Assembly: GCA_031415655.1 (NCBI GenBank)
Contig: JANOSD010000016.1
Span: forward strand, 30,702 to 94,701
DNA: 64,000 nucleotides
Direction of reading: 5' to 3'
Source: JAKOVR01 sp031415655
GTDB taxonomy: Bacteria; Actinomycetota; Acidimicrobiia; Acidimicrobiales; Acidimicrobilacustridaceae
Shown here piece by piece: positions 1-7,840 of the stretch (its first letter is position 1; each line of letters begins with the position of its first letter). The position numbers were made by a program, and so were the translations under genes. The notes below the pieces were generated by a model. It was not told the origin of the DNA and made no database searches. It saw only the letters and a list, made by a program, of their open reading frames with translations.

Positions 1-34
1 TGCCTCCGCTCGAAACGTTCCTTCGACGTGCCGG

Positions 35-1015
35 GTGCCTCGTGGTGCGTTGTTTGCCGGGTTTGGGGTGGCGGTGTTTCTCGTCGGTGCTTGCAGTGGG
101 GGGAGTGGGCCGTCTTCCCCCACCACCGCCGTTTCGACCACCGGTGGGTCGACGTCGATCACCACGGCGGGACCTGGCCCCTCGGGGTCGCCCGCCCCCA
201 CGGGGACCGGTGGGCCGACGGGGACTGGCGGGCGGACGGCAACACTGCGCATCCTCGTGAGCAATGACGACGGAATCGGTGCGCCAGGTATCGACGCATT
301 GGCGGTAGGCCTCCGCGCGTTGCCGGCCACCGAAGTGGTGATCGTGGCGCCCGCCACGAATCAGAGTGGCGTGGGCGAGCAGCGATCGGTGGTGCCACCG
401 GCCACGTCGGCCGGCACCACAAAGAGTGGCGTGCCCGGTACGGCCGTGGCCGGCACGCCGGCTGACGCAGTGACATGGGCGCTTGATGGGGGGATGCCGA
501 CTCGTCCCCACGTCGTGATATCCGGCGTGAACCTCGGTCAGAACGTGGGGCCGGCGATCGCGCTGTCGGGCACGGTTGGCGCCGCCCGCACTGCTGCGAA
601 GGCCGGCATCCCTGGCTTGGCGGTCAGTCAAGGGCTCGGTCAACGCCTCGAGGACCCTCTCGACTACGGCGTCGCCGTCCGGCTCGCGGTGGAATGGGTG
701 GACGAGCACCGGGCGGCGCTTTTGGGCCGGCCAACCACTGGCCCTGGCTTCACAGACCCTGGCTTCACAAACCCAGGCTCCACAGACCCGGCCACGGTCG
801 ACAACCTCAACGTTCCCACCTGCCGAGGAGGGGAGCCGCGAGGCCGTAAAGCGGTACCGGCGGCCGTCGACACCACCAACGGTGGGTTGCTCGACCCGGC
901 GGAGTGCGACACCGCCGTCACCGCGCCGGTCGACGACATCCAGGCCCTCAACAACGGGTGGATCACTCTCACGGACGTGGGTGCCGGGCCACCCGCTCCT
1001 GCTCCCTCGCGTTGA
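35..1015 (+). CDS. Exported SurE-like 5'/3'-nucleotidase lipoprotein
   Basis: The body of the protein is a SurE-type survival-protein/acid phosphatase fold, which removes phosphate from nucleoside monophosphates using a divalent metal. The expected metal quartet is visible: the DD pair of ILVSNDDG (D78, D79), the Ser of NQSG (S111) and the Asn of SGVNLGQNVG (N166). Unlike cytoplasmic SurE it begins with a short hydrophobic segment ending in a lipobox (LVGAC, cleavage before Cys20) and a Ser/Thr/Gly/Pro-rich linker to about residue 68, so it should be anchored outside the membrane. A Pro/Gly/Phe repeat (about residues 235-255) interrupts the C-terminal part. The GTG at 35 gives a neat signal peptide, but the frame stays open to the window edge, so the true start could lie upstream. 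Confidence 0.8.
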   Translation: MPRGALFAGFGVAVFLVGACSGGSGPSSPTTAVSTTGGSTSITTAGPGPSGSPAPTGTGGPTGTGGRTATLRILVSNDDGIGAPGIDALAVGLRALPATEVVIVAPATNQSGVGEQRSVVPPATSAGTTKSGVPGTAVAGTPADAVTWALDGGMPTRPHVVISGVNLGQNVGPAIALSGTVGAARTAAKAGIPGLAVSQGLGQRLEDPLDYGVAVRLAVEWVDEHRAALLGRPTTGPGFTDPGFTNPGSTDPATVDNLNVPTCRGGEPRGRKAVPAAVDTTNGGLLDPAECDTAVTAPVDDIQALNNGWITLTDVGAGPPAPAPSR

Positions 1016-1279
1016 GGTGGGCGGTGGCCGGAGGGTCGTGTATGGCACAGTCTGCGAACCGTTCCTGCCGTCGGCATGATCCCCGTCCTTCACCACGGCC
1101 GCCGTGCTCCGGGCCAGGGGGACTCAGCGCCAGGGGGACTCGGGGGACTCATTTCCGCAACTGGTCGACCCGGCGGGGGCCACCCAAGAGTTCCGGTGCT
1201 GGCGTGCGATCCTTCCCCAAACCGCAATCGAGAGCGGTCTCCGCGGTCAGGTGGTTCACACCAGCCCGGGAGCTCACCG

Positions 1280-1534
1280 ATGTCCACCCTCACTCTTGCC
1301 CGCCGAACCCGTGCCGATCGTGGCATGGACCGAACACTGCTCCGGGCGTCGTCGACGGCTGCGCTCGACGCCGACCTCCGTCGGTTCGGGGCCAATCGCC
1401 ACCTGGAGGCGGACGACGTGGGTGTCACTACGAGAATTGGTCGACCGTGGCCCAATCACCGCCCCGCTGCCACAAACGCAACGACAGATTCCGCTCTCCG
1501 CCTCCTAGGTGAGATTGCGGCGGCGTCGGGATGA
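1280..1534 (+). CDS. Hypothetical small protein (84 aa)
   Basis: An ATG at 1280 is preceded by GGGAG at a workable spacing and opens an 84-residue frame ending at 1534. The product is basic and Arg/Ala-rich with no recognisable domain, no membrane segment and no signal peptide. The frame stays open well upstream of the ATG, as is common in high-GC noncoding DNA, so coding status is uncertain. The 264 bases before it, back to the SurE-like gene, show nothing recognisable. Confidence 0.25.
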   Translation: MSTLTLARRTRADRGMDRTLLRASSTAALDADLRRFGANRHLEADDVGVTTRIGRPWPNHRPAATNATTDSALRLLGEIAAASG

Positions 1535-1540
1535 CGAAAC

Positions 1541-1828
1541 GTGCCTGACGGTCGGGTGGTCCATGAGCTTCTGCGCGGCATACCACTGACCACGGCTTGT
1601 CTTCATCGGGCGGTGGGAGCCGAAGGAGCTGAGCTGCTACACCAAGCCGGCTTCGTCATCGCCATCGGCGATTGGTGGCGACTGGCGTTTTGGATCGCCT
1701 CGGTCAATGGGGCGCTTTTCATAGCGCCCCACGGCATACCGGTGACGGCGTTGCGCAACGTCGTCACCGGGCCGGATGCCTTCGTAACGCGGGTCGCCCC
1801 CTGGCAATGCTGCCGGGTTGAAGCCTGA
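1541..1828 (+). CDS. Hypothetical ORF overlapping strong palindromes (95 aa)
   Basis: A GTG-initiated 95-residue frame follows the previous ORF by 6 bases. I recognise no family. Its 3' half coincides with two strong hairpins (1708-1770) and its stop codon lies in the left terminal repeat of the element at 1824-1995. The sequence is therefore better explained as structured or mobile DNA than as a conserved gene. It is kept as a low-confidence candidate because hydrophobic residues (GDWWRLAFWIASVNGALFI) cluster in the middle. Confidence 0.2.
   Translation: MPDGRVVHELLRGIPLTTACLHRAVGAEGAELLHQAGFVIAIGDWWRLAFWIASVNGALFIAPHGIPVTALRNVVTGPDAFVTRVAPWQCCRVEA
1708..1770. repeat. Two adjacent strong palindromes
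   Basis: First, TGGGGCGC (1708-1715) pairs with GCGCCCCA (1724-1731) across an 8-base loop. Second, 1739-1770 is a 32-base palindrome with a single G/T departure from perfection, centred on GCGC. Neither is followed by a T run, so they do not look like classical intrinsic terminators. Confidence 0.6.
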
Positions 1829-1995
1829 GAGGCTGTCGGTGAAGTCCGCCCAGATCAGCGGGCGTTCTGGCGCCCGCCAGGCAAGGACGCAGGACGAAGG
1901 CCCCCCTGTAATCGGGCGTCGAGGACGAGGACGCCGCATGGCGGGATGTCCAGGACGGCCCTGAGCGGGCATGACTTTGCCGACAGCCTCTGAGG
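1824..1995. mobile_element. MITE-like element with ~23-bp terminal inverted repeats
   Basis: The left end (1824-1846, core GAGGCTGTCGG followed by AAGTC) is matched in reverse complement by the right end (1973-1995, core CCGACAGCCTC) at 20 of 23 positions. The 172-bp interior has no plausible gene but contains a GCGGGCG/CGCCCGC hairpin near 1860. The size, terminal inverted repeats and lack of coding capacity fit a miniature inverted-repeat element or a solo remnant of an insertion sequence. No clear target-site duplication was found, and the parent element is not in this window. Confidence 0.5.
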
Positions 1996-2243
1996 GGTGC
2001 GGACCTGTCGCCGTTCCACACACGCCTCCGGTCTCTTGGTGTCACGAAGTCCTCCGTCGTGTTGCGAAGCCTGACGCTCCTGGCACCGGTTCGTCGTTGC
2101 GATGCTCGGAACCATGGCGCAGGATTCGTTTCCCGAAGGCGACCGCCCGTTCTCGTCGTGACCCCGCGCCGTCGGTCCTCTGGTCCGTCGGTCCTCAGGT
2201 CGGACCGCGTGCCTCACGACAGCCGCGAAGTACGGTTCCCGAC

Positions 2244-3221
2244 GTGCTGCCGGCCCTGATCGTCCTTGCCGTTGTGGCCGTCCTCGCCACTGGCTGGGCG
2301 CTCATGCTCCGTCGAGCCGGGGGTCTGATCAAGGCCGAGCTGGCGAAGACGAGCGACGATCTCAACGCGACGACGGTCACGTTGACGTCCGCGGAGGCGA
2401 AGGTGGCAACGCTCGAAAATGAGTGTGCCGCTGCCGCCACACGCGCCCAGGCCGCCGATCTGCGGGCTCGATCGGAGCAACAGCGGGCCGCCGAAGCCGA
2501 AACGAGGGCGAAGGAGGAGTGGGATCGAGCTGCTGCTGCCGATACCCGCGCCTCGGCGGAACGGCAGCGGGCGGAGGACGAGCGGGCTCGGGCCGAAGAG
2601 GAGCGAGAGGTGGCGACGGCAGAGCGGCGGACGGCCGAAGGTGAGCGGGAGCGGGCGGCCATCGCCGAGGCCGCTTCCGTCGATGCTGCTGCCCGAGCCA
2701 ACGTGGCTGAGCAGGAACTGCTTGCGGTGAGGAGCACGCTCGACCCCGAAGGCCTTTGGGTGTTCGAGCGGCGGCGTTTGTGTCGTTTGTGGCGAGACTG
2801 GGTGAGCGTCCACCTCGATGCCACGTGCCCCATGCCGATCCGCCCCTCGATGGAGGCGGCCCGTGCTGCCGTCGACATCTTGGCGTCAGCCAGCCGGGAG
2901 GAGTGCGGCGTCCCGATCGACGTGGGTTGGGCCATTCCGCTCGATGCGCCGATCTCGATCGAGGGAGTATTGGTGCTCCTTCGTGCGGTCGAGGAACTCG
3001 TCACCACCGCCCGGCGCACCAATGGCGGCGAGCTCACGATCACCCGCTCCGGCGACGACCTACACCTTGCTCTCGTCGCCGATCCGGGGCAGGTGCTGCC
3101 AACCGATTTGGCTTCCTCCACGGCGGCGCTCGGTTGGCAAGTGACCGTCAATGGCAACACCATGAAGGTGCGACTGCCCGCGGTACTCGCACCCCGCCCA
3201 ACCGCCGCTCAACCATTCTGA
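2244..3221 (+). CDS. Membrane-anchored coiled-coil protein with degenerate GHKL-like C-terminal domain
   Basis: Starting at the GTG at 2244 the 325-aa product has one N-terminal membrane helix (about residues 2-24). A long Ala/Glu/Arg heptad region (about 25-165) then strongly predicts a coiled coil. The globular C-terminal domain (about 170-315) contains a stretch, EGVLVLLRAVEELVTTARR, resembling the N-box helix of histidine-kinase-type ATPases but lacking the usual Asn, and I see no clear DxGxG box. It may be a non-catalytic sensor or scaffold. The same frame is open back to 1971, but that extension would cross the MITE-like element and has no membrane or coiled-coil character, so the later start is preferred. 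The nearest downstream gene is an adenylate cyclase, beyond a repeat array. Confidence 0.7.
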   Translation: MLPALIVLAVVAVLATGWALMLRRAGGLIKAELAKTSDDLNATTVTLTSAEAKVATLENECAAAATRAQAADLRARSEQQRAAEAETRAKEEWDRAAAADTRASAERQRAEDERARAEEEREVATAERRTAEGERERAAIAEAASVDAAARANVAEQELLAVRSTLDPEGLWVFERRRLCRLWRDWVSVHLDATCPMPIRPSMEAARAAVDILASASREECGVPIDVGWAIPLDAPISIEGVLVLLRAVEELVTTARRTNGGELTITRSGDDLHLALVADPGQVLPTDLASSTAALGWQVTVNGNTMKVRLPAVLAPRPTAAQPF

Positions 3222-3239
3222 CGCCCGCCCGCCCCGCTG

Positions 3240-3588
3240 GACCGGGGGCGATCGCGGGCCGGATCGGTTGGGCAGGAGCGTCGTTAGATGCGCGGTTCCT
3301 GCCCACACGATGCGCCGACGGGCGGTTGCGGTGCCCGTTCGCCGGGACGGTTGGGTAGGAGCGTCGTTGGATGCACGGTTCCTGCCCACACGATGCGCCG
3401 ACGGGGGCGATCGGGCGGTCGATGTGCCCACCCCGATCGCCGGGTCGGTTGGGCAGGAGCGTCGTTGGATGCGCGGTTCCTGCCCACACGATGCGCCGAC
3501 GGGCGGTTGCGGTGCCCGCTCGCCGGGACGGTTGGGTAGGAGCGTCGTTGGATGCGCGGTTCCTGCCCACACGATGCGCCGACGGGCG
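3240..3588. repeat. Hairpin-bearing tandem repeat array (4 units, 83/98/83 bp spacing)
   Basis: Four near-identical units start at 3265, 3348, 3446 and 3529, with a partial unit before the first. Each contains GGGCAGGA or GGGTAGGA followed, 19 bases later, by the complementary TCCTGCCC, and then CACACGATGCGCCGACGG. The variants alternate (c, t, c, t) and the linkers alternate, so the real period is a 181-bp dimer repeated almost twice. The array fills the gap between the coiled-coil gene and the cyclase. Several long open frames run through it on both strands, but they only reflect the repeat. Confidence 0.9.
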
Positions 3589-3678
3589 ATGCGCCGACGG
3601 CGCCGGCGATTGCGGGGCGGCACGGGCGGCGCCGCGTGGATCACGGCACGGCATCGTGATTCCCACCTACGGTGGGGC

Positions 3679-4653
3679 ATGGCCGATCCGGAGCTGCGTC
3701 GAGAGCTACGTGAGGCCATCGTGGGCGCGCCTCTCTACACCATTTCCGACCTGATGGCAGTCACCGGCACGGACCGTGAGTTCGCCGATGAGTTGTGGCT
3801 CTCGTTGGGCTTCCCTCTGCTTGTCGACGCGAACGCGGTGGAGTATTCAGAAGAGGACGCCGAGGCGCTTCGCAGTCTGAATGGGATGATCGAGCTCGAA
3901 CTGGCCGAACGCGACAAGTTGCTGGCCATGACGCGGGTCATGGGTCAGTCGATGAGCCGGGTGGCGACCGCCCAGGTGCAACTTTTCGCCGATGAACTGG
4001 TCGCGATGGTGAACCACGATGATGCGGGGCTCGTCGACGATGACCTGCGCGCCTCGATCATTGAATTGATGGTTCCGGGCGTTGAACGGTTCGTGGCCTA
4101 CTGCTACCGCCGCCACCTCAGCGCTGCGCTCGACCGGGAGATCGAGAAAACCGACGACCAAGGTTTTGGCGTCATTGGGTTTGTGGACTTGGTCGACTTC
4201 ACTCGCACCACTCGCAAGCTTGATGACGGCGAGTTGGCCGACCTCGTAGGCCGGTTCGAGCGCCACGTCTACGAGACGATCACCAACTCCGGGGCCCGCC
4301 TTCGCAAGCTGCTGGGCGACGGCGTGATGTTCGATGCGCCCGATGCCACCCACGCCGCGACCGCCGCGCTGGCCCTCGTGATGCGTTGCGCTGAAGACCC
4401 GCGCTTGGCCGGTGCTCGCGGCGGCTTGGCGATCGGCCCGATACTCGAGATGGAAGGCGACATCTACGGCGAGACGGTAAACCGGGCCAGCCGGCTTGCT
4501 GGTCTCGCCTATCCCAACACGGTGGTGGCCGACCGTTCGGTGGGCGAGTCGGTACAAGGCGTCGCCGGTCTTTCGGTGCGTCCGCTGGGGCTCCGTCCCG
4601 TCAAGGGCCTCGGGCGGGTCGATGTCGTGGTCATCCGCCCCGCCCTCGTATGA
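3679..4653 (+). CDS. Class III adenylate cyclase, Rv1264-like with N-terminal regulatory domain
   Basis: The 324-aa product pairs an N-terminal helical regulatory domain (about 1-155; it opens with a helix-turn-helix-like segment YTISDLMAVTG) with a C-terminal class III nucleotidyl cyclase domain (about 163-320). This is the architecture of the pH-responsive mycobacterial cyclase Rv1264. Catalytic features visible are the first metal Asp in FVDLVDFT (D170), Lys plus second metal Asp in KLLGD (K210, D214), and the GDIYGETVNRASRL segment carrying the transition-state Asn and Arg. It makes cAMP from ATP in the cytoplasm. ATG 3679 follows GGTGGGG; the frame extends upstream through the repeat array, which is not coding. 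The stop codon lies in a short tandem duplication. Confidence 0.88.
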   Translation: MADPELRRELREAIVGAPLYTISDLMAVTGTDREFADELWLSLGFPLLVDANAVEYSEEDAEALRSLNGMIELELAERDKLLAMTRVMGQSMSRVATAQVQLFADELVAMVNHDDAGLVDDDLRASIIELMVPGVERFVAYCYRRHLSAALDREIEKTDDQGFGVIGFVDLVDFTRTTRKLDDGELADLVGRFERHVYETITNSGARLRKLLGDGVMFDAPDATHAATAALALVMRCAEDPRLAGARGGLAIGPILEMEGDIYGETVNRASRLAGLAYPNTVVADRSVGESVQGVAGLSVRPLGLRPVKGLGRVDVVVIRPALV

Positions 4654-4689
4654 ATCCCCGCCCTCGTGTGAATCCCGGCTCGTGAAGCC
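4641..4689. repeat. Tandem duplication spanning the cyclase stop codon
   Basis: CGCCCTCGTATGAATC (4641-4656) recurs as CGCCCTCGTGTGAATC (4659-4674), and a third degenerate piece follows to 4689. The 18-bp spacing places a second in-frame TGA behind the first. Confidence 0.75.
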
Positions 4690-4705
4690 AGGTCTGCACC
4701 TGCGA

Positions 4706-5503
4706 CTACCGATCGGCCGCACGGGGCGCCGGTGGAAGCGACGGCCGTCCGGCGTAACACTGGGCTACCTCCATCCACGCCTGCGCGTTGTCGCCGATCA
4801 CTCGGAGATTGGTGTCGGCGACATTGACCCGTTGGGTGACCACACGGCAGAAGTCGAACGCCGATCCCTCCACCCGATCGGGGGCGTCGACCTCGCCATG
4901 TGACCATGCGAGCCCGGAGGGCAACGTGAGGTCGATGCGGACCGGAGCGCTCGACACCTCCGCTCCCCGAATCGTGAAGCTCCAACCCCGAGTGATGGCG
5001 CCGAGGTGGCAGACATGGGCGAGTCGGTCGGTGTTCGACGGGGGGACACCCAGCGCGGCGGAGATGTCGAGGCTATGGGCCCAGGTTTCCATGAGTCGGG
5101 CGGTGACAAAGGACGGCACGCTCATCGATGGCCCGAACCATGGCAAACGATGGCCGGGAGGAAGGTCGAGAAGTGCCCTCCGGAGCTGCGCAGCCGTGTC
5201 GACCCACCGAGCAAGCACGACCGACGGTGTGTTGGCGGCGGGATCGTTGCGCCCATCAGATGTGATCCGGCGGAGCAGGTCGGTGGATGTGGACCCGAAC
5301 GAGTCGGGATCGGTGGCGGCCAATACGCCGGCGGCGTCGGACCCAGTGAGGTGCACGACCTGGTCGGTTATGGACCACCGCGCTGCGGCCGATGGTGCGG
5401 CCCATGCGGTGTCGGGCAGGTTGGTGAGCAACTGCCCGAGGTGTGCGGTCTCGGCGGCGAGGTCGTCGAGGGGATCCGAGGGAATGGTGTGGAGTTCGGG
5501 CAC
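4706..5503 (-). CDS. TIGR03084-type mycothiol-dependent maleylpyruvate isomerase-like protein
   Basis: The 265-aa product belongs to the DinB-fold/mycothiol-dependent maleylpyruvate isomerase superfamily. The N-terminal helices (ETAHLGQLLTNLPDTAW, WSITDQVVHL) and the segment FVTARLMETWAHSLDISAALG are typical of the TIGR03084 branch found in Actinobacteria. Members bind a metal and probably use mycothiol, but the substrate of this branch is unknown. The GTG at 5503 starts the conserved part; the frame remains open far upstream but runs antisense through the methyltransferase gene. It is divergent from that methyltransferase (51 bases apart) and convergent with the cyclase, whose stop is 52 bases away. 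Confidence 0.78.
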   Translation of the reverse strand: MPELHTIPSDPLDDLAAETAHLGQLLTNLPDTAWAAPSAAARWSITDQVVHLTGSDAAGVLAATDPDSFGSTSTDLLRRITSDGRNDPAANTPSVVLARWVDTAAQLRRALLDLPPGHRLPWFGPSMSVPSFVTARLMETWAHSLDISAALGVPPSNTDRLAHVCHLGAITRGWSFTIRGAEVSSAPVRIDLTLPSGLAWSHGEVDAPDRVEGSAFDFCRVVTQRVNVADTNLRVIGDNAQAWMEVAQCYAGRPSLPPAPRAADR

Positions 5504-5554
5504 AGGTAGATCCTGGGGATAGGGCTGGGTTGGGGGAGTACGATCCGAGTCGTC

Positions 5555-6430
5555 ATGGTCGCACTTGAAGCAGTTCCCGCCCCGATCCCCGTCGACGGGT
5601 TGTCGAACTCTTCGACGCTTGATCCCTCGAATCCCCCGGCCCTGCCGGTGTTTACGAAACCGCTTGATCAACTCCAGACTCCCCACGATGAGGTTCGTTT
5701 GATCGACCTCGGTTGTGGGGCGGGGCGTTCGTTGGTCAGCGCCGCCCGTCGATTCGGCGTTCCTGGCGTGGGCATCGATCTTGATGCTCGCAAGGTGCGT
5801 AAGGCCCGCAAAGCGGGAAACGATGCGATGGTCGGCGACATCACCTTGCTCGATCCCGACGAGTTCGCCGGCGTGCACTACGTCAACCTCGACAACGTGC
5901 TCGAACACCTCCCCTCGCTCGATGTGGTGGAGCAGGTTCTGGCCGGCGCGGTCACGTTGGCCGATCGGCTCGTTTGCATCCGTCATCCGTCCTTTGAGGA
6001 CGAGGACTACCTTGCCTCCCTCGGTGTGAAGCAGTACTGGACCGACTGGCCCGGAGAGCACACCGCAAAGGTTCGTGTGCACGAGTTCGTGGCGATGGCC
6101 AACCGCTTGGGCGTCTATCAGATGCTGGTGCAGCCGGTGGGCCTGTCCCCCGACACCGACGACCCCACAGTCCTTCCGCTGAGCGCCCCGAGCGGCCAAC
6201 GGCGCATCGGTGAGCGGGCGGGTGCGGTCAGCGTCTACGACCCCGAGCGGCACGGCCCCAAACCCGACGTCACCTTTGCCCGCCCGGTGTACTTCGCCTT
6301 CGACATCGTGCTGGTTGTAGGAGCCGGCTCGGTGGAGTTGCGCTACCGCGACGACCCCGAGGCAACGAGCCAACGCCCCTTCGTCACTTGGCGCGCTCCC
6401 GGCGCTGGCCCCGCCATCACCGCTCCCTGA
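5555..6430 (+). CDS. Class I SAM-dependent methyltransferase
   Basis: The 291-aa protein carries the SAM-binding motif I DLGCGAGRS (residues 51-59). The acidic end of beta2 follows in VGIDLDARKV, and a motif IV-like region in YVNLDNVLEHL. The topology fits a class I methyltransferase whose acceptor cannot be named from sequence. The C-terminal 90 residues (YDPERHGPKPDV onward) form an extra beta-rich part. It is divergently placed from the TIGR03084 gene, so the 51-bp gap must hold both promoters. No membrane or export signal is seen. Confidence 0.78.
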   Translation: MVALEAVPAPIPVDGLSNSSTLDPSNPPALPVFTKPLDQLQTPHDEVRLIDLGCGAGRSLVSAARRFGVPGVGIDLDARKVRKARKAGNDAMVGDITLLDPDEFAGVHYVNLDNVLEHLPSLDVVEQVLAGAVTLADRLVCIRHPSFEDEDYLASLGVKQYWTDWPGEHTAKVRVHEFVAMANRLGVYQMLVQPVGLSPDTDDPTVLPLSAPSGQRRIGERAGAVSVYDPERHGPKPDVTFARPVYFAFDIVLVVGAGSVELRYRDDPEATSQRPFVTWRAPGAGPAITAP

Positions 6431-6579
6431 GTTCTGGGTTTTGCCGGGAGGAGGGCGGGGTGCCACGACTCCGTCCGGCTTGGCGCAGGAACTCTGAGAA
6501 ACGCCGTGACGAACGGCACACCAAACGATTGCCGCATAAGGTGGTGATGTTCACGCGTTGGCAGGACGTGGTTCACCTG

Positions 6580-6599
6580 GGCCCAATAATTTGGACCCC
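6580..6599. promoter_or_regulatory. Inverted repeat upstream of the PhoX-like gene
   Basis: GGGcCCAA-taat-TTGGaCCC lies 26 bases before the ATG at 6626, where an operator would sit. The role is inferred from position and symmetry only. Confidence 0.35.
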
Positions 6600-6625
6600 T
6601 ATCGATCCATCGAGCGGAGCAAAAC

Positions 6626-7741
6626 ATGAACCGGCGAAACTTCCTCCAGACAACCTTCGGCATCGGCATCGCAACTGCCTCCGGCGGTATCCTCACCGCT
6701 TGTCAGGCGATCACTGCCGACTACGGAGCGCTGCTCGCTGCCAACGCCGACGGTCTGATGCTGCCGGCCGGGTTCACCAGCCGCATCGTGGCTACCACGG
6801 GCGTTGCCGTGACCGGCACCGCCTATACGTGGCATGGCGCCCCGGACGGTGGCGCGGTGTTTCCCACTGCCGGCGGCGGATGGATCTATACCTCCAACAG
6901 CGAGGTCAGCGGTGGCGGTGGCGGTTGCGGTGCGATTGAGTTCGACAGCGTGGGCGCCATCATCGGGGCTCGGAGCATTCTCTCTGGCACGTCGAGCAAC
7001 TGTGCCGGCGGCCCCACGCCATGGGGCACATGGTTGAGTTGCGAAGAGACCGACACCGGGCAGGTTTGGGAGTGCGACCCAACAGGCGCCACGGGTGCTT
7101 TGGCTCGTCCAGCCCTCGGCGTGTTCAAGCACGAGGCGGCCGCAGTTGATCCGGTGAACGAGCACATCTACCTCACCGAAGACAAGAGCAACGGTGGGCT
7201 CTACCGATTCGTTCCCACCGCCTACCCCAGTCTTACGGCGGGAACGCTGGAGGTGCTCACCGAAGTGTCGGGCACCCTTGGTTGGGCAACTGTCCCCGAC
7301 CCCGACGGCAGTCCCACCGCAACCCGCTCCCAGGTCCCCACGATGAAACAGTTCAATGGCGGCGAGGGTTGTTGGTACCGGCTTGGGGTGCTCGTCTTCA
7401 CCACCAAAGGCGACAACCGAGTGTGGGGCTACAACATTGCCGCCAACACCCTCACAATCATGTACGACGACAACACCTCACCCACGCCGGTCCTCACGGG
7501 GGTCGACAACGTCACGATCTCGCCGAAGACGCCCCACATTTTCGTGGCCGAAGACGGCGGCAACATGGAGATTGTGGCGGTCGATGTGAGTGGCCAGACC
7601 GCCTATCCCTTCGTTCGGATCACCGGACGTGCTGGCTCTGAGGTCACCGGCCCGGCGTTCACGGCGGACGGGTCGCGCATGTACTTCTCCTCCCAGCGCA
7701 CCCCAGGCGAGACCTTCGAAGTCACCGGCCCCTTCAAGTAG
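6626..7741 (+). CDS. PhoX/DUF839-type Tat-exported lipoprotein
   Basis: The 371-aa product starts with a twin-arginine signal (NRRNFLQ, residues 2-8) and a lipobox (ILTAC), so it is probably exported folded and lipid-anchored. The mature part resembles the DUF839/PhoX beta-propeller family: WGTWLSCEETD, FKHEAAAVDPVNEHIYLTED and MKQFNGGEGCWY match the repeated blade signatures in which calcium and iron ligands lie. PhoX enzymes are alkaline phosphatases. This one is much shorter than classical PhoX (over 500 aa), so phosphatase activity is uncertain. GAGCGGAG precedes the ATG. The dispersed palindrome at 7761 begins 20 bases after its TAG stop. Confidence 0.75.
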   Translation: MNRRNFLQTTFGIGIATASGGILTACQAITADYGALLAANADGLMLPAGFTSRIVATTGVAVTGTAYTWHGAPDGGAVFPTAGGGWIYTSNSEVSGGGGGCGAIEFDSVGAIIGARSILSGTSSNCAGGPTPWGTWLSCEETDTGQVWECDPTGATGALARPALGVFKHEAAAVDPVNEHIYLTEDKSNGGLYRFVPTAYPSLTAGTLEVLTEVSGTLGWATVPDPDGSPTATRSQVPTMKQFNGGEGCWYRLGVLVFTTKGDNRVWGYNIAANTLTIMYDDNTSPTPVLTGVDNVTISPKTPHIFVAEDGGNMEIVAVDVSGQTAYPFVRITGRAGSEVTGPAFTADGSRMYFSSQRTPGETFEVTGPFK

Positions 7742-7760
7742 CCCCCCCTCCCCTTTTGGT

Positions 7761-7808
7761 TTTTGGTAGGGGAGACGCATCAAAATTGATGCGTCTCCCC
7801 TACCAAAA
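7761..7808. repeat. Dispersed perfect palindrome, copy 1
   Basis: A 22-base arm beginning TTTTGGTAGGGGAGACGC and its exact reverse complement flank a 4-base loop. Copies occur at 13055 and 31810. It lies between two convergent genes, where a terminator is expected. The T tract is 5' and the A tract 3' on both strands, the opposite of an intrinsic terminator. Confidence 0.9.
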
Positions 7809-7840
7809 CGGGGGTTTGGGGGCGATCGGGAAGGTCGACC

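Noticed and set aside
3268..3678. Long open frames through the tandem array on both strands (for example with HRVGRNRASNDAPT-like repeats on the minus strand)
   Set aside because: They arise from the repeat's lack of stops; the alternating 83/98-bp spacing is not kept as a protein repeat, there are no ribosome sites, and the cyclase domain starts cleanly at 3679.
4706..6466. A 586-aa minus-strand fusion protein covering the methyltransferase gene
   Set aside because: Only the part after 5503 shows family motifs; the rest is antisense to a real methyltransferase.
7761..7808. Intrinsic (Rho-independent) terminator
   Set aside because: T tract precedes and A tract follows the stem on both strands, the reverse of what termination needs.
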